Positions 17,584-26,238 of a stretch of 64,000 bases of DNA are shown here, piece after piece. Every line of letters begins with the position of its first letter. Within the stretch, counting starts at the first letter, position 1. The stretch is from the NCBI GenBank assembly GCA_016710335.1, contig JADJXQ010000003.1, forward strand, positions 186,001 to 250,000, read 5' to 3'. The position numbers were made by a program, and so were the translations under genes. The stretch is from Rhodospirillales bacterium. GTDB taxonomy: Bacteria; Pseudomonadota; Alphaproteobacteria; Rhodospirillales; Defluviicoccaceae. The notes beneath the pieces were generated by a model, which made no database searches, was not told where the DNA came from, and worked only from the letters and a program-made list of their open reading frames with translations.

Positions 17584-18795
17584 TCAGGGGCGCAGAGCCA
17601 GCCGAGCCACCTCCCGAACCTCCGAGCGGATGGCGCCCGGAGACGGCGGATCGGCGAGCGTGGTGGTCCAGGCCGGCGGCGGATTGCGGCCGAGCCGATG
17701 GTTCCAGCGAACCTCCCGGAGCAGCGCTTCCGCCGCAGCCGGCAAGCGCTCCGGCGCCGCAATCTCATTAAGTGCGGCCCATACGCCGGCCCAGCAGCGG
17801 GCGACGGCGTAAGGATTGTACCCGCCGCCGCCCAGCACCAGCAGCCGGGGCGCCATGGAAGCGGTCGCTGCGATCACGCTCCAAAGGGCGCCGTTCGAAA
17901 GGGCGAGGCGGGTCATCGGATCGTCGGCGAGGGCGTCGGCGCCGCACTGGACCACCAGAACCTCCGGCGCGAACGCCGTTATCAACGGCACGATGACCTC
18001 GTCGCGAAAGAACGCCATTTCCGCGTCGTTGAAGCCCGGCGGCACCGGCAGGTTGCGCGCGGCTCCACCGGCGCGGTCGTGGACGCTGCCCGGACCGCCG
18101 CCGCCTTGGGGGCCGCCGTTCAATTTCTGACCGGCGCCGGCGCGCCACATCGGCCAGCGCCCTTCCTCGTGCACGGAGAGGGTGAAAACCCGCTCGTCGT
18201 CGTGAAACGCCTGCTGCACGCCGTCACCGAAGTGGGCATCCAGATCGAGATAGAAGACGCGGGTGACCCCGGCGTCCAGGAACTGCAGGATCGCCAGCGC
18301 CGGATCGTTGAAAATGCAGTAGCCGCTCGCCCTGTCGCGCTGACCGTGATGGGTGCCACCCGCGGGGTTGTAGACGATCCCTGGCCTGGCGGACAGCATG
18401 CGGGCCGCCATCAGCGACGCACCGCAAGCGGTGGCGGGGCGGCGGAACATCTCCCGGTAGATGGCGTTGCCGTTGACCCCGAGGTTGAAGCGGCGGCGAA
18501 CCTCGTCCGAGACCTCCTGGTCCCGCTCGGCGTCCTGCACCGCTGCGATGTAGCCCGCGACGTGGAACCGCGCCAGTTCCTCCGGAGAGGCGCGCGGGCT
18601 CTCCCGGTACGCCGCGTCCGGCAGCCAGCCGAGAGCGCGGCAGAGGTCGATCGCCAGCGAGACGCGCGGGATGGCGAGCGGATGCCCGGAGGCATGGCGG
18701 GACTGGCGGAATATGTCGCTGCCGATGAGGATCGGTCGTTCGGGACTTCGCACGAGTGCTGCACGCAAATGTTGAGGCCGTGGTTTCCAGGGCAT
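17584..18795 (-). CDS. Histone-deacetylase-family (AcuC/class II HDAC-like) deacetylase
   Basis: Zinc-dependent deacetylase of the arginase/deacetylase fold, 403 aa. Readable active-site elements are the charge-relay motif PAGGTHHGQRDRASGYCIFND, the zinc aspartate/histidine motif YLDLDAHFGDGVQQAF, a second metal aspartate in VQCGADALADDP, and the LVLGGGGYNPYAVAR loop. Bacterial members act on acetylated proteins, acetoin-pathway enzymes or acetylpolyamines; which applies here is not decidable. It is transcribed away from the lptM-lysA pair. Confidence 0.9.
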   Translation of the reverse strand: MPWKPRPQHLRAALVRSPERPILIGSDIFRQSRHASGHPLAIPRVSLAIDLCRALGWLPDAAYRESPRASPEELARFHVAGYIAAVQDAERDQEVSDEVRRRFNLGVNGNAIYREMFRRPATACGASLMAARMLSARPGIVYNPAGGTHHGQRDRASGYCIFNDPALAILQFLDAGVTRVFYLDLDAHFGDGVQQAFHDDERVFTLSVHEEGRWPMWRAGAGQKLNGGPQGGGGPGSVHDRAGGAARNLPVPPGFNDAEMAFFRDEVIVPLITAFAPEVLVVQCGADALADDPMTRLALSNGALWSVIAATASMAPRLLVLGGGGYNPYAVARCWAGVWAALNEIAAPERLPAAAEALLREVRWNHRLGRNPPPAWTTTLADPPSPGAIRSEVREVARLALRP

Positions 18796-18910
18796 ACGAC
18801 TGCAACTGCGGCCTGGACGTCAAAGGTCGCCGACATCATCAAGGCTCGCAACGGCGCCCGCCATCCCCCATACTGCATTCAAGGATCCGAGAAGGCGGGA
18901 GCGAGCTTCC

Positions 18911-19039
18911 ATGGGACGCATGTCGCTGGTGTTGATGGTGGTGGCCGGTCTGGCGCTGGCGACCACAGGCTGTGGCCGCAAGGCCGCGCCGGAGGCGCCG
19001 CCGGACTCTACGTATCCAAAGGTCTATCCCGCCTGGTAA
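18911..19039 (+). CDS. lptM: Small lipoprotein, LptM (YifL)-like
   Basis: A 42-aa lipoprotein. The signal sequence (MGRMSLVLMVVAGLALATT) is followed by the lipobox TTGC, so the mature protein starts at Cys and continues GRKAAPEAPPDSTYPKVYPAW. This matches the LptM/YifL family, which in E. coli assists assembly of the LptD LPS translocon. Its position 21 bases before lysA is the classic context for this family. The gene symbol is assigned by similarity and context. Confidence 0.8.
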   Translation: MGRMSLVLMVVAGLALATTGCGRKAAPEAPPDSTYPKVYPAW

Positions 19040-19060
19040 CGACGCGTTCGGGGAGGTCTG

Positions 19061-20374
19061 GTGGATCACTTTCACTTTCGCAATGGCCGGCTCTGCGCAG
19101 AAGACGTGCCGGTCGAGGAGATCGCCGTGCGCGTCGGCACGCCGGTCTACGTCTACTCCACCGCGACGCTCGAGCGCCATTATCGCGTGTTTCGGGCCGC
19201 CGTCGACGATCCCGGCGCGCTGATCTGCTACGCCGTGAAGGCGAACGCCAACATGGCGGTGATTCGCACCCTGGCGCGCCTCGGCGCCGGCGCCGATGTG
19301 GTTTCGGGCGGAGAGTTGCAATGCGCGCTGGCCGCCGGCGTCGCGCCTGAACGCATCGTGTTCTCCGGCGTCGGCAAGACCCGCGATGAAATGGCGGCGG
19401 CGCTCATGGCCGGCGTCTTCCAGATCAACGTCGAGTCCGAGCCGGAACTGGAGGCGCTGGCCGAGGTCGCGGCCTCCCTCGGCCGCGTAGCGCCCGTGGC
19501 CCTTCGGGTCAATCCCGATGTGGACGCCGGCACCCACGCCAAGATCACCACCGGGCGCAGCGAGAACAAGTTCGGGATCGACTGGACGGCGGCGCCGGCG
19601 CTGCTCGCCCGGGCGGCGGCGATGCCGGGCCTGTCGTTGCGCGGTGTCGCCGTCCATATCGGCTCCCAGCTCTCCGATCTCGGCCCCTTCCGTCAGGCGT
19701 TTCAGCGGGTGCGCGACCTGGTGGTGGATCTGCGCCGAGCCGGGCATGCCATGCACACCCTCGATCTCGGCGGCGGGCTCGGCATCCCGTACGGCGACGA
19801 GGCCGCGCCCGTGCCGTCGCCCGGGCAGTATGCGGAGGTGGTCAGACACGCTGTCGCCGGCCTGGACTGCCGCTTGATCCTCGAGCCGGGCCGGTTGCTC
19901 GTCGGCAACGCCGGGGTACTCGTGACCCGGGTCCTTTACGTCAAGGCGGGAGCCACGCGAACGTTCGTGATCGTCGACGCAGCCATGAACGATCTGCTGA
20001 GACCCGCCCTTTACAACGCCCGTCACACCGTTGTTCCTGTTCGCGAATCGTCCGCGGCGGATGCGCAAGCGACCACTGTCGACCTGGTCGGGCCGATCTG
20101 CGAGAGCGGCGACTGCCTCGCCGCCGGCGCCGCGCTGCCGCCGCTCGCCTCCGGAGATCTGCTCGCGGTCCGCACTGCCGGCGCCTATGGTGCGGCGATG
20201 GCGTCAACGTACAACGTCCGGCCGCTGGTGGCGGAGGTCATGGTCAACGGCAGCGACATGGCGGTCATCGCCGAACGCGGCACCATCGAGTCGATCCTGA
20301 ACCGGCAGCGCCTACCGGTCTGGCTTGACGACGAAGCGTCGGCCCCGGTCCCGCGGCGCGCCGTGGGGGAGTGA
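19061..20374 (+). CDS. lysA: Diaminopimelate decarboxylase
   Basis: PLP-dependent last step of lysine synthesis. The lysine that binds PLP is in the motif CYAVKANAN at Lys60. Further family features are HIGSQLSDLGPF, the phosphate-binding LDLGGGLGIPY, the LEPGRLLVGNAG arginine motif, and the C-terminal CESGDCLA catalytic cysteine with AYGAAMASTYN. The start is GTG at 19061 and the length is 437 aa, slightly long because of a short C-terminal extension. It probably shares a transcript with lptM and the TIGR02302 gene, which begins 7 bases after its stop. Confidence 0.95.
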   Translation: MDHFHFRNGRLCAEDVPVEEIAVRVGTPVYVYSTATLERHYRVFRAAVDDPGALICYAVKANANMAVIRTLARLGAGADVVSGGELQCALAAGVAPERIVFSGVGKTRDEMAAALMAGVFQINVESEPELEALAEVAASLGRVAPVALRVNPDVDAGTHAKITTGRSENKFGIDWTAAPALLARAAAMPGLSLRGVAVHIGSQLSDLGPFRQAFQRVRDLVVDLRRAGHAMHTLDLGGGLGIPYGDEAAPVPSPGQYAEVVRHAVAGLDCRLILEPGRLLVGNAGVLVTRVLYVKAGATRTFVIVDAAMNDLLRPALYNARHTVVPVRESSAADAQATTVDLVGPICESGDCLAAGAALPPLASGDLLAVRTAGAYGAAMASTYNVRPLVAEVMVNGSDMAVIAERGTIESILNRQRLPVWLDDEASAPVPRRAVGE

Positions 20375-20381
20375 CGGACGG

Positions 20382-22868
20382 ATGATGGGCGGCCGGGCGC
20401 GCATCCGCTACCGCCTGCTGCTGGACCTGGCGCGCGTCAGCCTGTGGATCGAGCGGTCGTGGCGCCCGGTCTGGCCGTCGCTGATGGTGATATCGGTGTT
20501 CGCCGCCGTGGCTCTGCTCGACGTGCTGCCGGCGCTGCCGCCATGGCTGCACACAACGGCGCTGGCGGCGTTTGCCGTCGCCCTCGTTCGCGCGCTCGTG
20601 CAGGCGCGGCGGGCATTGCGGCCGGTGCCCCTGGCGGCAGCCCGCTACCGGCTGGAACGGGACAGCGGGCTTCGTCACCATCCGCTGACTGCGCTAGAAG
20701 ACCGCCTCGCGGCGGGCTCGGGCGACGCCGCGGCGGAAGCACTGTGGGACCGCCATCGCCGTAGTATGGCCGCCTCCGTGCAGGCGCTTCGTGCGGCAGG
20801 GCCACGAACCGGAATGGCGGCAAGCGATCCGCGGGGCTTGCGCTACCTCGCGCCGCTGCTGTTGGTCATCGCCGTCGCCGGTGGCTGGAACGAGCCTGGG
20901 GAGCGGTTGGCGCGGGCGGTGCAGCCACGCTTCGCTGCCGACGCCGCGGCCAGCATCGAAATCGACATGTGGATCACGCCGCCCGCGTACACGGGTCGTC
21001 CGCCGATGTTCGTGCATTGGCCGCCGCCGATCGAAAACGGGAGCGACGCCGCGGAGACGCACGCTCGTCCGCAACCGGCAGAGGTTCCTATCGAGGTTCC
21101 GGCCGGCAGCGCGGTTCTGGCCCACGCCCGAGGCATGCCGGCGGCGCCGGTGCTTGCTGTCGGCGGCGAACAGTTCGTGTTCACAGCGGTCGGCGGCGCC
21201 GACAAGGGTGACGGCCACCGCGCGGAAGCAACCATCACCGGCGGCGAGCGCATCGCGGTGCGGCGGCGCGGAGCCGAGGTCGCCGCCTGGCCGCTGAGGG
21301 TCGTACCGGATCTGCCCCCGCAGGCGACGTTCGCCGCCCCGCCGGCAGCGACGGCGGGGGCGCAGTTGTCGCTGAGCTACGCAGCGACGGACGATTACGG
21401 CGTCGCCGGCGTCGCTGCGGTCATCCGACATGGCGGGGGGGAGCGGACCTTCGACGGCGAAGCCGAGGTTCGTTTGCCGTTGCCGCTCGATCAGGTCAAC
21501 GTCCCCGCAACCGGCGGCAGCGCGGTTGAAGATCTGACCGCGCACGCCTGGGCCGGCGCTCCTGTGCACATCCGCATCGAGGCCGAGGACGGCGGCGGCC
21601 AGACCGGGTCCAGCGCCGAGGTGGAGCTCGTCCTGCCCGAGCGCCAGTTTTCCCATCCGGTGGCCGAGGCCGTCATCCGTCAACGCAAGATGCTGATTCC
21701 CGACGCGGCGACCCACGTCCAGTGGATCGCCGGCGAGCTGGCTGCGATCGCCGCGCAGCCGGACCATTACGCCCACGACACGACGGTGTCGCTGGCCCTG
21801 GCGGTCGCCGCGGCGCGGCTTCGTCACCACCCCGACCGTGCGGCGATCCGGTCGGTGCGGGCGATCCTGTGGGACACCGCGTTGCGGATCGAAGACGGCG
21901 ACGTGCCGGCCGCCGAGGCCCGGTTGCGCGACGCCCGCCAGGAGCTTTGGGAGGCGCTGCGCGGCGACGAGGATCAGGCCGAGATCGAGCGGCTCATGGA
22001 CGATCTGCAGGCGGCGCTGGACGACTTCCTCGCGGCAGTGTCGGCGGAGCTGGCGCGAAAAGGCCTGGAACGGTTGCCCGTGGCGCCGGATGGCAAGGTG
22101 ATGCGCAGCGACGATCTGCGCGAAATGATAGAGATGGCGCGGGAGATGGCGCGGGCCGGCGCGCCGGACCGGGCCAGCCGGCTCCTGTCCGAACTCCGCA
22201 ACATTCTCGACAGTCTGCGCGCCGGGATGCAGCCCGGACAATCGGCAAAGGATCTGGTCAAGGCGCACCGCCTCATGGGCGACCTGACCGCGCTCGGCAA
22301 CGATCAGCAGTCGTTGCTGGACGACACCTTCAAGCGGTCACGAAATGCGGAGACAGATGAACCGGGCGCCCAGCCGGGCGCGGCTGCGGGTGCTGACACA
22401 CAGGAGCAACTGCGGCGCCGGCTCGGGGGCCTCATGCTGGAGTTCGACGAACTGCTCGGCGGCATCCCCGCGGAACTTGGCAAGGCCGAGCGCGCCATGA
22501 ACCGGGCGCGCGGCTCGCTCGCGGCGGGCGATGGGGAGGAGGCGGTTCGGCAACAGACAGAGGCTTTGCAGTACCTGCGCCAATCGGAGACTGCGGCAGC
22601 CTCGGCGCTGGCGGAGCGCCTTGGCGGCTCGCCCGGCATGTTCGCGAATGACCCCGATGAGTATCAGGACAACCCCGGGGCGGACCCGTTCGGGCGATTC
22701 AGCGGCGGCGGGTCCCGTGGTTTCGGCACTGGCAGGGTCGACATCCCCGACCGGACGGAGGTCCGGCGCGTCGAGGAGATCCTGCAGGAACTGCGGCGTC
22801 GCGCGGGCGAGCCCGGCCGTCCGCGAATGGAGCGCGACTATATCGAGCGCCTGCTGCGCCGGTTCTAG
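20382..22868 (+). CDS. TIGR02302-family (DUF4175) membrane protein
   Basis: A large alphaproteobacterial protein of unknown function, 828 aa. Two hydrophobic segments lie near the N-terminus (about residues 28-70), and another near residue 155 (YLAPLLLVIAVAGG). A long mostly helical and charged domain follows. The late segment (FDELLGGIPAELGKAERAMNRARGSLAAGDGEEAVRQQTEALQYLRQ) is coiled-coil-like. Start candidates are the adjacent ATGs at 20382 and 20385. Frequent location after lysA supports the assignment. The 3' end overlaps the opposing hydrolase gene by 4 bases. Confidence 0.87.
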   Translation: MMGGRARIRYRLLLDLARVSLWIERSWRPVWPSLMVISVFAAVALLDVLPALPPWLHTTALAAFAVALVRALVQARRALRPVPLAAARYRLERDSGLRHHPLTALEDRLAAGSGDAAAEALWDRHRRSMAASVQALRAAGPRTGMAASDPRGLRYLAPLLLVIAVAGGWNEPGERLARAVQPRFAADAAASIEIDMWITPPAYTGRPPMFVHWPPPIENGSDAAETHARPQPAEVPIEVPAGSAVLAHARGMPAAPVLAVGGEQFVFTAVGGADKGDGHRAEATITGGERIAVRRRGAEVAAWPLRVVPDLPPQATFAAPPAATAGAQLSLSYAATDDYGVAGVAAVIRHGGGERTFDGEAEVRLPLPLDQVNVPATGGSAVEDLTAHAWAGAPVHIRIEAEDGGGQTGSSAEVELVLPERQFSHPVAEAVIRQRKMLIPDAATHVQWIAGELAAIAAQPDHYAHDTTVSLALAVAAARLRHHPDRAAIRSVRAILWDTALRIEDGDVPAAEARLRDARQELWEALRGDEDQAEIERLMDDLQAALDDFLAAVSAELARKGLERLPVAPDGKVMRSDDLREMIEMAREMARAGAPDRASRLLSELRNILDSLRAGMQPGQSAKDLVKAHRLMGDLTALGNDQQSLLDDTFKRSRNAETDEPGAQPGAAAGADTQEQLRRRLGGLMLEFDELLGGIPAELGKAERAMNRARGSLAAGDGEEAVRQQTEALQYLRQSETAAASALAERLGGSPGMFANDPDEYQDNPGADPFGRFSGGGSRGFGTGRVDIPDRTEVRRVEEILQELRRRAGEPGRPRMERDYIERLLRRF

Positions 22869-23695
22869 TCCGGCCGAGCGCCGTGACCGACGCCGCAGAA
22901 TTCGGCGATGGCGGAAAAATAGGCCCGCTGCCCCACCAGCATCAGGTCGTTGTGACCGGCGCCGGGCACCGTCACCAGGCGCTTGTCCTCGGACGGGCAG
23001 GCGTCGAACAGGGCGATGCCGTCGGAGACCGGGATGATCCAGTCGCTCTCGCCGTGGATCACCAGGGTCGGCATATCGATCCGCGCCATCTTTTCGAGGT
23101 TGCCGAAGCCGTCCCGCGCCTCGTCGGCGTCTCCAGGACGGCCGAGGCCGATCCGCTCGATCAACGGAAACGTGTGGGCAAAGCCGCTCTCGAGGATCAA
23201 ACCGCGGGGCCGGCGGTCGTGCGGTGAACCGGCCGTCAGGCGCGCCGCAATCTCGAGCACGGCCGCACTGCCGAGCGAGCGGCCCATGAGGGTGAGGTCG
23301 CCCGCTTCGATCCCGCGTCCGGCGAGGACGGCTGGCGCCTGCTCGTAGACGGCCCAGGCGTCGTTGATCAGCGCCGTCGCGGTCGGATGGCCGTCGCTGG
23401 TGCCGTATCCCCGGTAGTCGACCACGAACAGGGTCAGCCCGGGCCGCAGGTACAAGGGCGCGATGGCGTCGTAGTCGGAAGCGATTTCGCCGTTGCCGTG
23501 GAAATAAAGGATGACCGGCGCGCCTGCCCGGGCGACGAAGATCCTGCCGCCCACGTGCACGTCCCCGTCGACCGGGATGCGCACGGTGTGGATTCCGGAC
23601 CCGAGGCGCGGCAAACCGCCGTCCCGGCGCGGGTGAAACAGTGCGGCCAGCACCTCCGGCCGATCCAGAACGTCAAGCGTCCGCCCGGTCATCAA
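22865..23695 (-). CDS. Alpha/beta hydrolase
   Basis: A 276-aa serine hydrolase. The oxyanion region ILYFHGNGE precedes the nucleophile elbow GRSLGS (GxSxG), and the late aspartate and histidine appear in VIHGESDWIIP and GAGHNDLM. This matches the ABHD13/BEM46-like group of putative lipases or thioesterases. No signal peptide is visible. It is transcribed toward the TIGR02302 gene with a 4-base overlap of the 3' ends. The substrate is unknown. Confidence 0.88.
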   Translation of the reverse strand: MMTGRTLDVLDRPEVLAALFHPRRDGGLPRLGSGIHTVRIPVDGDVHVGGRIFVARAGAPVILYFHGNGEIASDYDAIAPLYLRPGLTLFVVDYRGYGTSDGHPTATALINDAWAVYEQAPAVLAGRGIEAGDLTLMGRSLGSAAVLEIAARLTAGSPHDRRPRGLILESGFAHTFPLIERIGLGRPGDADEARDGFGNLEKMARIDMPTLVIHGESDWIIPVSDGIALFDACPSEDKRLVTVPGAGHNDLMLVGQRAYFSAIAEFCGVGHGARPD

Positions 23696-23735
23696 GCCTC
23701 CTCATCATGCACGAAAGCTATGGGACGTCCTCAAG

Positions 23736-24098
23736 CTACAGCGTGTATGGAACGCGAATGCCGGGCAGGTCCATCGGGAAGTCCTTGGTGTTGCGGGTGA
23801 CGAGAAGTGCATCCGCAACCTCCGCTGAAGCCCAGACGACCGCATCCGGCACCTTGATCCGATGAGTGCGCCGAAGCCGCGCCGCAACCCCGGCGACCGC
23901 GGTATCCAGCGCGACCCAATCGAAGCGGCGCAGAAAGTCTCGCAGCCGCGTGTTCTCCTCGGACTTCCCCCCGACCATGACCTCGATCCAGGTGATCGGG
24001 CTGATCAGCAGGCTGTCGTAGCGCGTCAGCTCCCGTCTGGCGTCAACGATGCCGTTGAGATAATCGATCAGGATATTGGTGTCGAACACGGCCTTCAC
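23736..24098 (-). CDS. vapC: VapC-type PIN-domain toxin
   Basis: Predicted Mg-dependent ribonuclease toxin, 120 aa. PIN acidic residues are visible as Asp6 (VFDTNILIDYL), Glu in ITWIEVMVGG, and Asp in KVPDAVVWASAE and TRNTKDF. The GTG start at 24098 overlaps the antitoxin stop as GTGA, the usual coupled arrangement; the longer frame reading back to 24161 lies inside vapB. Typical VapC size and context give good confidence in a type II toxin-antitoxin pair. Confidence 0.92.
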   Translation of the reverse strand: MKAVFDTNILIDYLNGIVDARRELTRYDSLLISPITWIEVMVGGKSEENTRLRDFLRRFDWVALDTAVAGVAARLRRTHRIKVPDAVVWASAEVADALLVTRNTKDFPMDLPGIRVPYTL

Positions 24099-24316
24099 CG
24101 CGGCCACTCCTCGCGTAGCCTTGTCTGGTAGTCGACGCCGTCGATGTTCCGGTCTTTCCACAGGCCGAAGGCCTCGTCCTCCCGCGGACGCTCGTTCTCC
24201 TTGAGGTATAAGGCGATCGCCCGACGGATGATCTCGGCGCGCGCCACACGCTGCCGGGCGCCCAGTTCCGACAGTCGCTCAACCACGTCGTCCGGAATAT
24301 CGATGATGGCTCGCAT
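24095..24316 (-). CDS. vapB: VapB-type ribbon-helix-helix antitoxin
   Basis: A 73-aa antitoxin. Residues 1-45 (RAIIDIPDDVVERLSELGARQRVARAEIIRRAIALYL) form a CopG/Arc-like ribbon-helix-helix that should bind the operon's own promoter. The charged C-terminal tail (WKDRNIDGVDYQTRLREEW) is the expected toxin-binding part. The overlap with vapC implies translational coupling and autoregulation. The AT-rich stretch just upstream of the start, around 24320-24345, is the natural operator site. Confidence 0.9.
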   Translation of the reverse strand: MRAIIDIPDDVVERLSELGARQRVARAEIIRRAIALYLKENERPREDEAFGLWKDRNIDGVDYQTRLREEWPR

Positions 24317-24335
24317 GTGATATCATTTATCAGCA

Positions 24336-25277
24336 TCATACATCATTCGCAACATCGCCGCCCTCACCGCCGGCCTCGATGATGGTGACGGTGACCTCGA
24401 GGTCGATGAAGTCGTCGGCGTCGCCGCTCCACGTTCCGCCGATGGGAATGGCCTGGGCCGGGTCCCGCGCCACCGCCACACGCACCAATCCGAGGCCGCC
24501 GATGATGCCGTTGGTCGGGTCGAATTCCACCCAGCCGGCGCCGGGCAGGTAGACCTCCATCCAGGCGTGGGTCGCGCCGCCGCCGATGACGCCGCCGGTC
24601 TTTTCGCTCCGCGCCCGCGGGTTATAGAGGTAGCCGCTGACGAAGCGGGTCGCCAGACCGAGGGCCCGCAGCCCTTCCATCATCAGCAATGCGAAGTCGC
24701 GGCAGGTGCCGGAGCGGGTCGCCAGCGTTTCCGCCGGCTGCTGTGTACCTTCTTCATACCGGGCGTTGTAGCGGAAGTCGGCTTTGACCCCCTCGCACAT
24801 GCGCCTCAGAAAACCCAGCGTCGGTGTCGCCGCTCCGGAATCGAGATGGGCGCGCGCCCACCGCTCGACGGCCCCGTGCGGGTCGGGGTAGTGCCGCCGC
24901 AGCACCGGGCCCAGGTCGATCAGGTCGCGATCATCGTACTCGAACGGGTAGGTGACGGCGTTGGCCAGGAGGTCCGGCTTCGGCTCGTCGTCGGAAGGAT
25001 AATGTTCCAGTTGCAGCACAGAGCCGATCTTCAAGTGATCGGCCTGATCGTCGATTGTCGCGATGCCCACCGAGTTTCCGAACACGTCGTGGATCCATGT
25101 CACCCGCGCCGGCGGATCGATGGTCAATCCGGTGTCCAGAAGCCGCAGATCGTGACTGTCGCGCGGACGGATCATCAACCGGTGTGGCCCGATCGTGACC
25201 GGCCGGCGGTAGCGGTAGAGGGTGTCATGCTCGATGCGGAGCACGCGCTTGGCGCGTGCAGGCGCGGACGTCGTCAT
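24336..25277 (-). CDS. Transglutaminase-like cysteine protease family protein
   Basis: A 313-aa protein with an N-terminal bacterial transglutaminase-like domain (IEHDTLYRYRRPVTIGPHRLMIRPR) and a catalytic core: Cys192 in SGTCRDFALLMMEGLRALG, His237 in GGATHAWMEVYLPG, and Asp253 in WVEFDPTNG. Many bacterial members are peptidases or amidases rather than transglutaminases. The ATG at 25277 has a GGAG site and overlaps the stop of the preceding membrane-protein gene as ATGA, so the two are coupled. A longer upstream frame is unlikely. Confidence 0.9.
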   Translation of the reverse strand: MTTSAPARAKRVLRIEHDTLYRYRRPVTIGPHRLMIRPRDSHDLRLLDTGLTIDPPARVTWIHDVFGNSVGIATIDDQADHLKIGSVLQLEHYPSDDEPKPDLLANAVTYPFEYDDRDLIDLGPVLRRHYPDPHGAVERWARAHLDSGAATPTLGFLRRMCEGVKADFRYNARYEEGTQQPAETLATRSGTCRDFALLMMEGLRALGLATRFVSGYLYNPRARSEKTGGVIGGGATHAWMEVYLPGAGWVEFDPTNGIIGGLGLVRVAVARDPAQAIPIGGTWSGDADDFIDLEVTVTIIEAGGEGGDVANDV

Positions 25278-25522
25278 TGCGGCTGCCGCTCCTTCAAGAT
25301 CAGCCAACGGTAAATCCCGAGGAGGTTGATCGCGGTCAGCACGACGTTCTGGACCATAAGGCTCGGGAGGTCCTCGAAGTATCCGGCAATGATCCACGCG
25401 ATTGACGACACCGTGAACACGATGAATCCTATCCCGGTGAGCTTCCGGCCGAAATTTGCGGCGACGATGATGGCCGCGGAAATCCCAGTCAGGGTCGCGA
25501 GCCAGCGAACCACTTCTTCCAT
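25274..25522 (-). CDS. Small multi-pass membrane protein, 82 aa
   Basis: The frame begins MEEVVRWLATLTGISAAIIV and shows three hydrophobic segments (about residues 8-26, 31-48, 56-74), ending LILKERQPQ. It is PnuC- or SemiSWEET-like in general pattern, but I would not assign a substrate. Translation is coupled to the downstream transglutaminase-like gene by an ATGA overlap. The longer frame upstream of 25522 contains no membrane-protein features and is probably untranslated. Confidence 0.7.
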   Translation of the reverse strand: MEEVVRWLATLTGISAAIIVAANFGRKLTGIGFIVFTVSSIAWIIAGYFEDLPSLMVQNVVLTAINLLGIYRWLILKERQPQ

Positions 25523-25650
25523 CACGGACCTAAAGAGTTGCCTTCCCGCGAGGCCATCGAGGTTGTCCTGGCTTGCTGCTGCCGGCCATGCGAACCGGCA
25601 ACCACGCAAGTCCAGAATCACGCGATACAGAGGAAGCGCTTGCCGTCGAC

Positions 25651-25725
25651 TTACATGATGCCGGCGAGCGAGAGAACGATAAGAACGACCACGATCACCC
25701 CAATGATATAAAATATATTGTTCAC
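25651..25725 (-). CDS. 24-aa hydrophobic microprotein
   Basis: A GTG-initiated frame encoding one hydrophobic helix (MNNIFYIIGVIVVVLIVL, then SLAGIM). A GGGGAGAGG ribosome-binding site lies 6 bases upstream. The pattern of a short polar start, a run of Ile/Val/Leu and a Gly-containing end matches tiny single-helix membrane proteins that recur in alphaproteobacteria, often beside stress or envelope genes. The site is too short for routine gene callers. The function is unknown. Confidence 0.6.
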   Translation of the reverse strand: MNNIFYIIGVIVVVLIVLSLAGIM

Positions 25726-25811
25726 AGCACCTCTCCCCACCTGCTTCACGATACCGTTATCTGCCAGTTCTTGCGATGAGCCCGTCAGCGCTTCCGACTT
25801 GATGTCCGCGC

Positions 25812-26108
25812 TCAGACAGTCAGTTCTTCCGGCGGCAGCGGCGGTGCGCTCGGCCCCACCGTCTCATGCTCTTCTCCGATCAGGCCGATGCCGCGCCGGA
25901 CCGGCGGAAGCATGGCGGCGATCGTAGCGCCGACGGCAACTGCCAGGGCGGTGACCAGGATCGGGTGATCACGCACGAATGCCACTGCCGAGTCGATCCC
26001 GGACTCGGAGTGGCCCATTGCCCGTGACCCTGAGTCGAGAGCGCTGCGATAGACGTCGTCAGCGGCTTCGGTGACGCGATCGTAGGTGCTTTCGTTCCGG
26101 TGTTGCAT
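25812..26108 (-). CDS. DUF883-like small membrane-anchored protein
   Basis: A 98-aa protein starting at the ATG at 26108 behind a GGAGG site. The N-terminal half is polar and helical (STYDRVTEAADDVYRSALDSG). A hydrophobic segment (residues about 50-70, FVRDHPILVTALAVAVGATI) follows, and the tail is acidic and proline-rich. This architecture resembles the ElaB/YqjD (DUF883) group, which can tether ribosomes to the membrane in stationary phase; the match is by architecture only. It is divergent from the phospholipase-D-like gene. Confidence 0.65.
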   Translation of the reverse strand: MQHRNESTYDRVTEAADDVYRSALDSGSRAMGHSESGIDSAVAFVRDHPILVTALAVAVGATIAAMLPPVRRGIGLIGEEHETVGPSAPPLPPEELTV

Positions 26109-26238
26109 GTATGTATCCCTCCTCCGGCCGCCCGCATATCCGCGTTGTTCGATCCCCGCCGCAACGGAATCCTCATGTCGGTCGGGGCGCAGGATGAACA
26201 CGGCAGATCCTTGAAAGTTCCACCAGGCGCCCGGCGGG

